Assembly: GCA_017471505.1 (NCBI GenBank)
Contig: JAFUTC010000008.1
Span: 1-64,000 of the forward strand
Reading direction: 5' to 3'
Source of the DNA: Alloprevotella sp.
GTDB lineage: Bacteria; Bacteroidota; Bacteroidia; Bacteroidales; Bacteroidaceae
Length of the DNA: 64,000 nucleotides
Shown here: positions 43,894 to 51,581 of the stretch, in pieces
Layout: every line of letters starts with the position of its first letter
Position numbering within the stretch: position 1 is the first letter of the stretch
Position numbers and translations under genes: made by a program
The notes under the pieces: generated by a model
Databases searched by the model: none
Told to the model about the DNA's origin: nothing
What the model saw: only the letters and a program-made list of their open reading frames with translations

Positions 43894-44565
43894 ATGCGCA
43901 CTTTCCTATGCTATTTGCTGCTAAGTCTGTCGGCCGTTGCTGCTACGGCGCAGAAATCGGCCACGGAACGGTCGATGGAGCGGCAGGGACTGGTCGATGT
44001 GCAGGAAGCCGACTCGTCGATACGCGTCAGCCTGATGTATGCGCGTGCCGACAACTTCACCGGACGCGTGCTGTACTCCGACCTGCACACGGCCTATTTG
44101 CATCCGGAGGCGGCCCAAGCGCTCCGCAAGGCACAGCAGATGTTGCAGCGGCTGCGTCCCGACCTGTCGCTTATTGTGTTTGATGCCACGCGGCCGATGT
44201 CGGTGCAAGCAAAAATGTACAAGGTCGTGGCGAACACGAACAGGGCCAAGTATGTCAGCAACCCGCGCAACGGAGGAGGACTGCATAACTACGGACTCGC
44301 GGTCGATATTTCTATCTGCCGGAAGGCCACGGGCGACACCCTGCACATGGGCACGACAGTGGACCACATGAGCAGTTTGTCGCACACCGATAGGGAAGAC
44401 GACCTGCTGCGTGGCCGGCTGCTCACGAAGGAGGCGGTAGAAAACCGGCGACTGCTTCGCCGGGTGATGAAGGCCGCCGGCTTCCGTCAGTTGCCCACGG
44501 AGTGGTGGCACTACAACCTGCGTTCGCGAGCCGAGGCTAAGGCACGCTATCGGGTTATAAAATAA
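43894..44565 (+). CDS. D-Ala-D-Ala dipeptidase (M15D, VanX-like), secreted
   Basis: 223 residues with a signal peptide of about 19 residues (cleavage after ATA). Zinc and catalytic residues are visible: 'GGGLHNYGLAVDISI' gives the HxxxxxxD pair (about 130-138), and 'EWWHYNL' near 202-208 supplies the catalytic Glu and third zinc His. 'FDATRPMSVQ' is the conserved Arg block. It cleaves D-Ala-D-Ala. As there are no van resistance genes around it, a role in recycling wall dipeptide is more likely than glycopeptide resistance. 17 nt after the transporter gene. Confidence 0.93.
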   Translation: MRTFLCYLLLSLSAVAATAQKSATERSMERQGLVDVQEADSSIRVSLMYARADNFTGRVLYSDLHTAYLHPEAAQALRKAQQMLQRLRPDLSLIVFDATRPMSVQAKMYKVVANTNRAKYVSNPRNGGGLHNYGLAVDISICRKATGDTLHMGTTVDHMSSLSHTDREDDLLRGRLLTKEAVENRRLLRRVMKAAGFRQLPTEWWHYNLRSRAEAKARYRVIK

Positions 44566-44602
44566 ACGGTTTCATCGCATAATAACCACCTGCACATTGC
44601 CT

Positions 44603-45808
44603 ATGACAGCCGACGAATTCATACGCCTGCATGCCGACGAGCCGGTTGAGCAACTTGCTTTCCGACTGCAGCAGCACAAGGAGATAGACGCGGCGTATGT
44701 CTTGCGTCAGATAGAGGGCCGCCAGCGCATGGCGCGGAAGGTTCCGTCGCTGGCGCAGGTCGATGGCCTTCGGTTTCCGATGCGCCTCTCTATGGAGCAA
44801 TGCTCGGGCGAGGTGGCGGCCCGCTACAAGGCCGACTTGGTGGCGCGGCGCATAGGCTCGCGGCGGTGCATGGCCGACTTGACGGGCGGTTTCGGTATCG
44901 ACTTCGCCTTTCTGTCGCCGCTTTTCGACGAGGCCCACTATGTGGAGCGCCAGGACGAACTGGTGGAGTTGGCGGCGCACAATCTGCCACTGATGGATGC
45001 CCGTGCCACGACTGTGGAGCAGGGTGAGGCCGCTGAATGGCTGGCTCGCGCGGAGCAACTCGACTTAGTTTTTCTCGACCCGGCCCGTCGCGACGAGGCA
45101 GGCCGCAAGGTGGTGCTGCTCGACGACTGTGAACCCAACGTGAAGGACTTGCTTCCGTTGCTGCGCCGTAAGTGCCGCTATGCGTTGGTCAAACTTTCGC
45201 CCATGCTCGATATTGCCAGTTGCCTGCAGAGCCTTCCGGCCGTGGCCGAGGTGCATGTGGTGGCCGAAAAGGGAGAATGCAAGGAACTGCTTCTGCTGCT
45301 GGATTTCACAACTGATAAAGACCCTGATTTCCCCGATGAAACCGTGGTTTTTTGCCACGATGGATTCGACTTCCGCTTTACTCGCATGGAGGAGGCACAG
45401 GCGGTGGCGCCCGGCACCGACAGGGTGATGCGCTACCTCTACGAGCCTTCGGCGGCGCTTCTCAAGGCAGGGGCGTTCAAGGTGGTTGTGGCCCGCTACG
45501 GACTGCTGAAACTCCACCCCGAAAGTCACCTCTACACCTCGGACGAACTGGTGAACGACTTCCCCGGACGGAGGTTCCGCGTGCTGCGTACGAGCCGTTT
45601 TGCCAAACCGCAGTTGCGGGCGTTCGTGGACGGCGTGAAGCGGGCCAATCTGACGGTGCGCAACTTCCCCGGCACGGTGGCCGCGTTGCGCAAGCGCCTG
45701 CGGGTGGCCGAAGGCGGTGAGGAATACTGGTTTGCCACTACGCTGAACGACCAGACACACGTGCTGATTGCCTGCGAAAAGGTGTCGCCAATCGAAAAGA
45801 TGGTGTAA
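44603..45808 (+). CDS. Class I SAM-dependent methyltransferase with THUMP-like domain
   Basis: 401 residues from the ATG at 44603. A Rossmann methyltransferase core spans about 85-250: motif I 'MADLTGGFGIDFAFL' near 92 and the catalytic-type motif LDLVFLDPARRD (DPAR) near 155. A THUMP-like C-terminal region follows. The DPAR motif is related to the DPPR/NPPY motifs of N-methyltransferases acting on nucleic acid bases. Probably an RNA methyltransferase; target unknown. Its TAA stop overlaps the promoter of the next gene. Confidence 0.85.
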   Translation: MTADEFIRLHADEPVEQLAFRLQQHKEIDAAYVLRQIEGRQRMARKVPSLAQVDGLRFPMRLSMEQCSGEVAARYKADLVARRIGSRRCMADLTGGFGIDFAFLSPLFDEAHYVERQDELVELAAHNLPLMDARATTVEQGEAAEWLARAEQLDLVFLDPARRDEAGRKVVLLDDCEPNVKDLLPLLRRKCRYALVKLSPMLDIASCLQSLPAVAEVHVVAEKGECKELLLLLDFTTDKDPDFPDETVVFCHDGFDFRFTRMEEAQAVAPGTDRVMRYLYEPSAALLKAGAFKVVVARYGLLKLHPESHLYTSDELVNDFPGRRFRVLRTSRFAKPQLRAFVDGVKRANLTVRNFPGTVAALRKRLRVAEGGEEYWFATTLNDQTHVLIACEKVSPIEKMV

Positions 45809-45813
45809 CTTTG
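45806..45813 (+). promoter_or_regulatory. -7 promoter box for the histidine phosphatase
   Basis: TAACTTTG matches TAnnTTTG and contains the stop codon of the upstream gene. It supports the start codon at 45843. Confidence 0.55.
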
Positions 45814-45842
45814 CCTGCGAATTATATACCAACAAACAGACT

Positions 45843-47132
45843 ATGATACATTCTTTCCACCGACTTATGGCCTGCATCGGCGTGTGCTGCGTGGCGCTCT
45901 CGCTCCATGCGCAGACGGCCCGCGAGGCTATCCATGCCGACCTGAAACGTAGTGCCGGCAACTACTATGCCTATCCCTCTCCGCAACGCAACCTTACGCC
46001 CGCGCCCAAGGGCTATGAGCCGTTCTACCTCAGCCATTATGCCCGCCACGGCAGCCGCTATCTGATTGACCCGGGCCAATATAACCGCCCAGTCGACAAA
46101 CTTACGCGCGCGAAGAATAAAGGATGCCTGACGGCCGAGGGACTTCGGGTGCTGGAGATATGCGACAGCGTGGCAAAGATGGCGAAGGATCGCTATGGTG
46201 AACTGTCGGCCCTTGGCGCACGCCAGCACCGCGGCATCGCGCAACGCATGTACGAGAACTTTCCACAGGTGTTCTCGAAGAATGCGCCGGTCGATGCACG
46301 CAGCACTATCATCATTCGCTGCATCCTCTCTATGATGAACGAGTGCATGCAGTTGCAGTCGCTCAACCCGACCCTGCAGGTCAAGAGCGATGCCAGCCAG
46401 CACGACATGTTCTATATGAACAACGAGAACCAGGCCGACCTCTACAAATACCGCAGCAATCCCGCCATCCACGAGGCCCACAAGCAACTCAACAGCACGC
46501 GCACCGACCGCAAGCGCATCATTGCCTCGCTGTTTACCGACCTGCAGTTTGCCAACGACAGCCTTGATGCAAACGGATTGGTGGGCGACTTGTTCGACGT
46601 GGCCAGCAATATGCAGAGCCTCGATACGGACCTCGACCTCTACTGGCTGTTTACCGAGCAGGAACTCTACGACATGTGGGCAAACTATAACATGGGCTGG
46701 CACATCAACTATGCCAACTCGCCGCTGACCGAAGGCACCATGCCCTACCTGCAGCGAAACCTGCTGCGCAACATTCTCGACACCGCCGACACCTGCATCG
46801 TCAAGGCACAGCCCGGTGCCACGCTCCGCTTCGGCCACGAAGTGGTGGTGCTGCCCCTTGCCGCGCTCATGGAACTCGGACACTACGGACGTTCGTACAA
46901 TGACGACGAGAACCTGGAGAATGAATGGCGCAACTACGAGATATTTCCCATGGCAAGCAACATTCAACTCGTGTTCTACCGTAAGAAGAAAAGCAACGAC
47001 GTGCTTGTGAAGGTGCTGCTCAACGAGCGCGAGATGACGCTGCCCGTGAGTTCCGACCTCGCACCCTACTACCACTGGACCGACGTGTCGTCCTACTATC
47101 GCGACAAACTGGACCGTTTCAGTGTTAAATAA
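45843..47132 (+). CDS. Histidine acid phosphatase (MINPP/phytase-like), secreted
   Basis: 429 residues from the ATG at 45843, with a signal peptide of about 23 residues. The catalytic motif YARHGSRY (RHGxRY) lies near 66-73. The C-terminal proton donor region reads LRFGHEVVVLPL, where many histidine acid phosphatases have HAE or HD; here it is His-Glu. Bacteroidota MINPP homologues degrade inositol polyphosphates. The substrate is inferred from family. A strong hairpin with a T-run (47166-47208) ends the transcript. Confidence 0.9.
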   Translation: MIHSFHRLMACIGVCCVALSLHAQTAREAIHADLKRSAGNYYAYPSPQRNLTPAPKGYEPFYLSHYARHGSRYLIDPGQYNRPVDKLTRAKNKGCLTAEGLRVLEICDSVAKMAKDRYGELSALGARQHRGIAQRMYENFPQVFSKNAPVDARSTIIIRCILSMMNECMQLQSLNPTLQVKSDASQHDMFYMNNENQADLYKYRSNPAIHEAHKQLNSTRTDRKRIIASLFTDLQFANDSLDANGLVGDLFDVASNMQSLDTDLDLYWLFTEQELYDMWANYNMGWHINYANSPLTEGTMPYLQRNLLRNILDTADTCIVKAQPGATLRFGHEVVVLPLAALMELGHYGRSYNDDENLENEWRNYEIFPMASNIQLVFYRKKKSNDVLVKVLLNEREMTLPVSSDLAPYYHWTDVSSYYRDKLDRFSVK

Positions 47133-47165
47133 GCCGACGGGCGGACAGGCGTTCGCCGTTGTGAG

Positions 47166-47260
47166 ATTGCATAATCGGATTTCGCTGTCCGATTATGCAA
47201 TTTTTTTGTCGCATAATGCAATTCCGAAATTCCATTATGCAATCGGGCCATTGCATAATG
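47166..47260. repeat. 21-bp-period palindrome array B (5 units), first pair forming a terminator
   Basis: Cores CATAAT, GATTAT, CATAAT, CATTAT and CATAAT begin at 47170, 47191, 47212, 47233 and 47254, exactly 21 bp apart. The first two units make a perfect 14-bp hairpin (47166-47179 with 47188-47201, 8-nt loop), followed by a run of T to 47207. This is a good intrinsic terminator 33 nt past the phosphatase stop. Confidence 0.9.
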
Positions 47261-47481
47261 TTCCACGGCAAAAGGTGCTATAGTAGGCATCTGTGGGCTT
47301 GTCTTTGGAAAATATTGAAACGTGAAACAATCAAAAAGTTTTCTCTTTTCGACAAGTTTTGTAATCGGATTTTTGAAAAAGTTTTCCAAAACAATTTGCT
47401 ATATTATTAAATCTCAGCGGATTAACATTATTTAACACGAAAAAAGTTGTCCAAAATGATAATCGTATAGTGGCGGCGAAT

Positions 47482-47489
47482 TACTTTTG
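47482..47489 (+). promoter_or_regulatory. -7 promoter box for nrdD-nrdG
   Basis: TACTTTTG matches TAnnTTTG. Transcription would begin near 47496, 13 nt before a leader ORF and about 120 nt before nrdD. Confidence 0.55.
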
Positions 47490-47508
47490 CATCAACAAAA
47501 ATCGCCAC

Positions 47509-47616
47509 ATGAGTTTTTTGAGCGCGAAAGAGGTTGCCGGCTTCTTTTCGGAACGACTTGCGCGCCGACCGGACAGACTCCTATATTTATATAACCCCAT
47601 ACATCATTTACAGTAG
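47509..47616 (+). CDS. Possible 35-codon leader ORF ahead of nrdD
   Basis: Starts with ATG at 47509 and stops with TAG at 47614-47616, two nt before the nrdD ATG. The peptide is basic in the middle (SERLARRPDR) and ends LYLYNPIHHLQ. It is the first start codon after the predicted promoter, so ribosomes would meet it before nrdD. That allows translational coupling or a regulatory leader peptide. Coding status is unproven. Confidence 0.35.
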   Translation: MSFLSAKEVAGFFSERLARRPDRLLYLYNPIHHLQ

Positions 47617-47618
47617 CA

Positions 47619-49862
47619 ATGATTCAGACAGTAGTAAAACGCGACGGACGCATCGTCGGTTTCAACGAGCAGAAGATAATGGCCGCCATCCGCAAGGCCA
47701 TGCTGCACACCGAGCAAGGTGACGACGAGACGCTCATCCGGCAGATTACCGACAGCATCAGCATAAGCGGCTCGGCCCAGATGACGGTCGAGCAGATTCA
47801 GGATGCCGTTGAGATGGAACTCATGAAGAGCGCGCGCAAGGACGTGGCAAAGGAATACATCTCCTACCGCAACCAGCGCAGCATTGCGCGCAAGGCGAAG
47901 ACCCGTGACGTGTTCCTCGAGATTATCAACATAAAGAACAACGACGTGACGCGTGAGAACGCGAACATGAACGCCGACACGCCGGCCGGCATGATGATGA
48001 AGTTCGCCAGCGAGTCCACCAAGCCGTTCGTCGACGACTATCTGCTCAGCCCCGAAGTCCGTGAGGCCGTCGAACACAACTATCTGCACATTCACGACAA
48101 GGACTACTATCCGACCAAGTCGCTGACCTGCGTGCAGCACCCCCTGGACCATATCCTGACAAATGGGTTCTCGGCAGGCCACGGCTCGTCGCGTCCGGCC
48201 AAGCGCATAGAAACCGCCAGCATGCTCGCATGCATCTCGATGGAAACCGCCCAGAACGAAATGCACGGAGGGCAGGCCATCCCGGCATTCGACTTCTATC
48301 TGGCACCCTTCGTACGCTCCAGTTACATTGAAGAGGTGAAGGTGCTCGAACGACTGACCGGCCAGGACCTCTCTGCCCTCTACCATGCCGAAGTCAAGGA
48401 CTTCGACACGCGCCCCGTAGACGAACTCGAAGGCAACGAGCGCCTGCAGCAGCATGCCATAAACCGCACTGTCAGCCGCGTGCATCAGGCCATGGAGGCC
48501 TTTATACACAACATGAACACCATCCACTCGCGCGGCGGCAACCAGGTGGTGTTCTCGAGCATCAACTATGGCACCGACACGTCGGCCGAAGGAAGATGCA
48601 TCATGCGCGAGGTTTTGAAGAGCACCTACGAGGGTGTCGGAAACGGAGAAACGGCCATCTTCCCCATCCAGATATGGAAGAAGAAAAGAGGCGTGAACTA
48701 TCTGCCCGCAGACCCCAACTACGACCTCTACCAACTGGCCTGCAAGGTGTCGGCACGCCGCTTCTTCCCCAACTTCCTTAACCTGGACGCCACGTTCAAC
48801 CAGTGCGACGAGTGGGATGCCAATGACCCGGAGCGCTATCTGCACGAGGTGGCCACGATGGGCTGTCGCACCCGCGTGTTCGAGAACCGTTTCGGCCCGA
48901 AGACCAGTGTGGGTCGCGGAAACCTCTCTTTCTCCACCATCAACATCGTTCGCCTGGCCATAGAGTGCATGGGCATCGAGAACAAGGAGGAGCGCATCAA
49001 CGCATTCTTTGCCAAGCTCGACCAGATGCTCGAAGTTACCGCCGCACAACTCAACGACCGCTTCAATTTCCAGAAGACGGCCTACGTGCGCCAATTCCCG
49101 CTGCTCATGCGCAGCCTTTGGGTCGATTGCGACAAACTGGACCCGAACGGAACCATCGAGCCTGTCATCAACCAGGGTACGCTTGGCATCGGATTCATCG
49201 GCCTGGCCGAGTGCCTGGTGGCACTTATCGGCAAGCACCACGGCGAGAGCGACGAGGCCCAGGAACTTGGCATCAAGATTGTCACTTACATGCGCGACCG
49301 CGTCAACGATTTCTGCGAACGCTATAAGCACAACTACAGTGTGCTGGCTACTCCGGCCGAGGGACTCAGCGGAAAATTCACGCGCGTCGACCAAAAGAAG
49401 TTCGGCAAGATACCTGGCGTCACGGACCGCGAATATTACACCAACTCCAACCATGTGCCCGTCTACTACAAGTGTACGGCACGCCACAAGGCCGAGGTGG
49501 AGGCTCCGTATCACAACCTGACGCGCGGAGGCCATATATTCTATGTCGAAATCGACGGAGATGCCACCCACAATCCCGATGTCATCATGAACATTGTCGA
49601 TATGATGGACCAACTCAATATGGGCTACGGCAGCGTCAACCATAATCGCAACCGATGCATGGAGTGCGGCTACGAAAATGCAGAGCCCGACCTGAAGATT
49701 TGTCCGAAGTGCGGAAGCACGCATATCGACAAGCTGCAGCGCATCACGGGCTATCTCGTGGGCACCACCGACCGATGGAACCGTGGCAAACTGGCCGAAC
49801 TCAACGACCGCGTAACGCACGTCGACAGCGGCAACCAGCTCACGCTTTTCGAACGCCTCTAG
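47619..49862 (+). CDS. nrdD: Anaerobic ribonucleoside-triphosphate reductase NrdD
   Basis: 747 residues. An N-terminal ATP-cone (about 1-95, starting VVKRDGRIVGFNEQKI) provides allosteric control. The central ten-stranded barrel domain contains 'NGFSAGHGSSRPAKRIETAS' and related blocks. Near the end a zinc site with two CxxC pairs (CMEC and CPKC) precedes the glycyl-radical motif RITGYLVG, whose Gly is near 711. It makes dNTPs without oxygen, as an obligate anaerobe requires. nrdG follows 12 nt downstream. Confidence 0.98.
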   Translation: MIQTVVKRDGRIVGFNEQKIMAAIRKAMLHTEQGDDETLIRQITDSISISGSAQMTVEQIQDAVEMELMKSARKDVAKEYISYRNQRSIARKAKTRDVFLEIINIKNNDVTRENANMNADTPAGMMMKFASESTKPFVDDYLLSPEVREAVEHNYLHIHDKDYYPTKSLTCVQHPLDHILTNGFSAGHGSSRPAKRIETASMLACISMETAQNEMHGGQAIPAFDFYLAPFVRSSYIEEVKVLERLTGQDLSALYHAEVKDFDTRPVDELEGNERLQQHAINRTVSRVHQAMEAFIHNMNTIHSRGGNQVVFSSINYGTDTSAEGRCIMREVLKSTYEGVGNGETAIFPIQIWKKKRGVNYLPADPNYDLYQLACKVSARRFFPNFLNLDATFNQCDEWDANDPERYLHEVATMGCRTRVFENRFGPKTSVGRGNLSFSTINIVRLAIECMGIENKEERINAFFAKLDQMLEVTAAQLNDRFNFQKTAYVRQFPLLMRSLWVDCDKLDPNGTIEPVINQGTLGIGFIGLAECLVALIGKHHGESDEAQELGIKIVTYMRDRVNDFCERYKHNYSVLATPAEGLSGKFTRVDQKKFGKIPGVTDREYYTNSNHVPVYYKCTARHKAEVEAPYHNLTRGGHIFYVEIDGDATHNPDVIMNIVDMMDQLNMGYGSVNHNRNRCMECGYENAEPDLKICPKCGSTHIDKLQRITGYLVGTTDRWNRGKLAELNDRVTHVDSGNQLTLFERL

Positions 49863-49874
49863 CCCTGCGGCACG

Positions 49875-50381
49875 ATGATTTCCATTCTCGACATAGTCGA
49901 AGACACCATGGTCGACGGGCCCGGACTGCGCACCTCTATCTACTGCGCCGGTTGCCCGAACGCCTGTGAGCATTGCCACAATCCGCAGTCGTGGGACATA
50001 CGCAACGGCCGCCCCACCTCTACGGAGGAGATTATGAAGGTCATACTTGCCGACCCGTTTGCCAATGTAACCTTCACGGGAGGCGACCCGATGTTCCAGC
50101 CCGAGGGGTTCACCGAACTGGCGCGAGCCATCCGCGAGCAGACCGACAAGACCATTTGGTGCTTTACCGGCTACTTGTTTGAGAACCTCGTAAAGAAACC
50201 GGCCCAGCGCATGCTGCTCGAAGAAATCGACGTATTGGTCGACGGTCCCTACATAGACCGCCTGCGCAACACCGACCTCCGGTTTCGCGGCAGCGAGAAC
50301 CAGCGCATCATCGACGTAAGGCAGTCGCTACGCAGCAATAAGGTGGTGCTCAGCAGCGAAATGCAAATACCGACCATCTGA
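49875..50381 (+). CDS. nrdG: NrdG, radical-SAM activase of anaerobic ribonucleotide reductase
   Basis: 168 residues. The radical-SAM cluster motif CxxxCxxC is in 'CAGCPNACEHC' (about 24-34): CPNACEHC. A conserved TGGDP segment (about 73-77) binds SAM. It generates the glycyl radical of NrdD. It lies 12 nt after nrdD in the same operon, which ends at a hairpin at 50399-50426. Confidence 0.97.
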   Translation: MISILDIVEDTMVDGPGLRTSIYCAGCPNACEHCHNPQSWDIRNGRPTSTEEIMKVILADPFANVTFTGGDPMFQPEGFTELARAIREQTDKTIWCFTGYLFENLVKKPAQRMLLEEIDVLVDGPYIDRLRNTDLRFRGSENQRIIDVRQSLRSNKVVLSSEMQIPTI

Positions 50382-50398
50382 GACTAACCGAACGACGG

Positions 50399-50426
50399 CA
50401 GCCTCTCCCGTGCCAGGGGGAGGCTG
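50399..50426 (+). terminator. Terminator after nrdD-nrdG
   Basis: CAGCCTCTCCC pairs with GGGGGAGGCTG (one G-T pair) around a short loop, 18 nt past the nrdG stop. The T-run is weak. Confidence 0.6.
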
Positions 50427-50440
50427 TTGCGCGTTTGGAG

Positions 50441-50509
50441 CATAATGGCAGAAAAATTCGCCATATTGACAGGAAAAGCGTTGATATCTGCAGCAATTTT
50501 GTGCATTAT
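50441..50509. repeat. 21-bp-period palindrome array D (4 units, degenerate)
   Basis: Cores CATAAT, CATATT, GATATC and CATTAT begin at 50441, 50462, 50483 and 50504, exactly 21 bp apart. AATGGC and GCCAT in neighbouring units can pair. It lies between the nrdG terminator and the Lrp promoter. This is the most degenerate of the four arrays. Confidence 0.65.
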
Positions 50510-50545
50510 TTTATCAAATTGTAAATTTGTTCCGATACAATCGTT

Positions 50546-50553
50546 TATATTTG
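50546..50553 (+). promoter_or_regulatory. -7 promoter box for the Lrp/AsnC gene
   Basis: TATATTTG matches TAnnTTTG, with a TTTG at 50526-50529 as possible -33 element. The leader would be about 58 nt. Confidence 0.6.
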
Positions 50554-50617
50554 TCGGCACAAAAACATAACCTTTTTAACTTAACAAGCCGTTCAGGCGA
50601 ACCTGAATCTTTATACT

Positions 50618-51106
50618 ATGGATAAGATTGAACCGCTGGATCTCAAGATTCTCAGCATTATCTCCAAGAATGCCCGTATTCCGTTCAAGGATGTGGCAGA
50701 AAAGTGCAACGTGAGCCGTGCCGCCGTCCATCAGCACGTTCAGAAAATGATAGAGGACGGCATCATCGAAGGCTCGGGCTATCATGTCAACCCGCGGGCC
50801 ATAGGCTACGGAACCAGTTCGTATATCGGCATCACGCTGGAACGCGGTTCGCTCTACAAAGAAGTATCGAAACAGCTGGCCGAACTGCCCGAGGTGGTCG
50901 AATGTCACTTGGTCACGGGCGAATATACCTTGCTCATCAAGATACAGTGCTACAACAACGAGCATCTGATGACCCTTCTGAACGAAAAGATACAGGCCAT
51001 CGACGGCATCCTGTCGACGACGACGCTCATCTCGCTCGAGCAGACCATCTACCGCACGCTGCACATTCCCGAGGTAGAGATGCCGGTGCGCAAACATAGC
51101 CGGTAG
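50618..51106 (+). CDS. Lrp/AsnC family transcriptional regulator
   Basis: 162 residues, the usual length. The N-terminal winged helix spans about 5-60 (KIEPLDLKILSIISKNARIP, then the recognition helix region VSRAAVHQHVQKM). The C-terminal RAM domain (about 68-150) binds an amino acid and forms dimers that assemble into octamers. It probably responds to amino-acid levels; targets unknown. Monocistronic. Confidence 0.95.
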   Translation: MDKIEPLDLKILSIISKNARIPFKDVAEKCNVSRAAVHQHVQKMIEDGIIEGSGYHVNPRAIGYGTSSYIGITLERGSLYKEVSKQLAELPEVVECHLVTGEYTLLIKIQCYNNEHLMTLLNEKIQAIDGILSTTTLISLEQTIYRTLHIPEVEMPVRKHSR

Positions 51107-51205
51107 CGCCGCTTCGGGCACCGCCTCGCCGGTGCGTCAGGCAAAAATGTGGGCCGAATGATGATAGCCGCCCGAAAAACCGGGTCACATTTGCGTCCGA
51201 TTTAC

Positions 51206-51213
51206 TAACTTCG
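51206..51213 (+). promoter_or_regulatory. -7-like promoter box for the DUF4491 gene
   Basis: TAACTTCG, one mismatch from TAnnTTTG, about 32 nt before the ATG at 51245. Confidence 0.4.
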
Positions 51214-51244
51214 CAAGCAGATAATCCAATTTATTTGCTTGCGT

Positions 51245-51550
51245 ATGTTTTTTGAAGGCCTCCTAATCGGCTTTGCCACCTTCCTTATCATCGGCATCTG
51301 CCACCCGATAGTAATCAAGACAGAGTATTATTGCGGCACCTGGCCGTGGTGCATCTATCTGGTCATCGGACTGTCGGGCATCGTGGGTGCACTATTCATC
51401 GAATCGACGCTATGGAGTTCGCTCTCCGCCATAACGGGTTTCTCGTTTCTTTGGGGCATCCTTGAACTCTTCGAACAGCAGAAGCGCGTCGAGAGAGGCT
51501 GGTTTCCGATGAACCCGAAGCGCAAGCACCACTATAAGTCCAAGCAATAG
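51245..51550 (+). CDS. DUF4491 family membrane protein
   Basis: 101 residues from the ATG at 51245 (a TTG two codons earlier is possible). Three hydrophobic segments (about 3-22, 36-53, 58-78) are followed by a basic tail ending NPKRKHHYKSKQ. 'FLIIGICHPIVIKTEYYCG' matches the DUF4491 family. Function unknown. It is followed 31 nt later by the C26-M19 fusion gene and is likely co-transcribed with it. Confidence 0.85.
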   Translation: MFFEGLLIGFATFLIIGICHPIVIKTEYYCGTWPWCIYLVIGLSGIVGALFIESTLWSSLSAITGFSFLWGILELFEQQKRVERGWFPMNPKRKHHYKSKQ

Positions 51551-51581
51551 CCACGTTCCACCAACCATTCCACTTGCAACT

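Larger units (their letters stand above)
47133..47618 (+). other. Intergenic region: terminator/array, AT-rich stretch and nrdD leader
   Basis: 486 nt without a large gene. It contains array B with its terminator (47166-47260), an AT-rich stretch (about 47290-47470) in which I see nothing definite, the nrdD -7 box (47482-47489) and a 35-codon leader ORF (47509-47616). Confidence 0.7.

Noticed and set aside
43894-44565. Glycopeptide (vancomycin) resistance gene
   Set aside because: The enzyme is VanX-like, but there is no vanH, vanA/B ligase, vanR or vanS nearby, and such dipeptidases are common in species without resistance.
47604-49979. A 791-residue ORF antisense to nrdD
   Set aside because: It is a mirror of nrdD codon usage in GC-rich DNA; its protein has no recognisable domain. 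The same applies to long antisense frames over dusB/CPBP (17730-19007), the phosphatase (45822-47075), the transporter (42131-43888) and the C26-M19 fusion (51396-52901).
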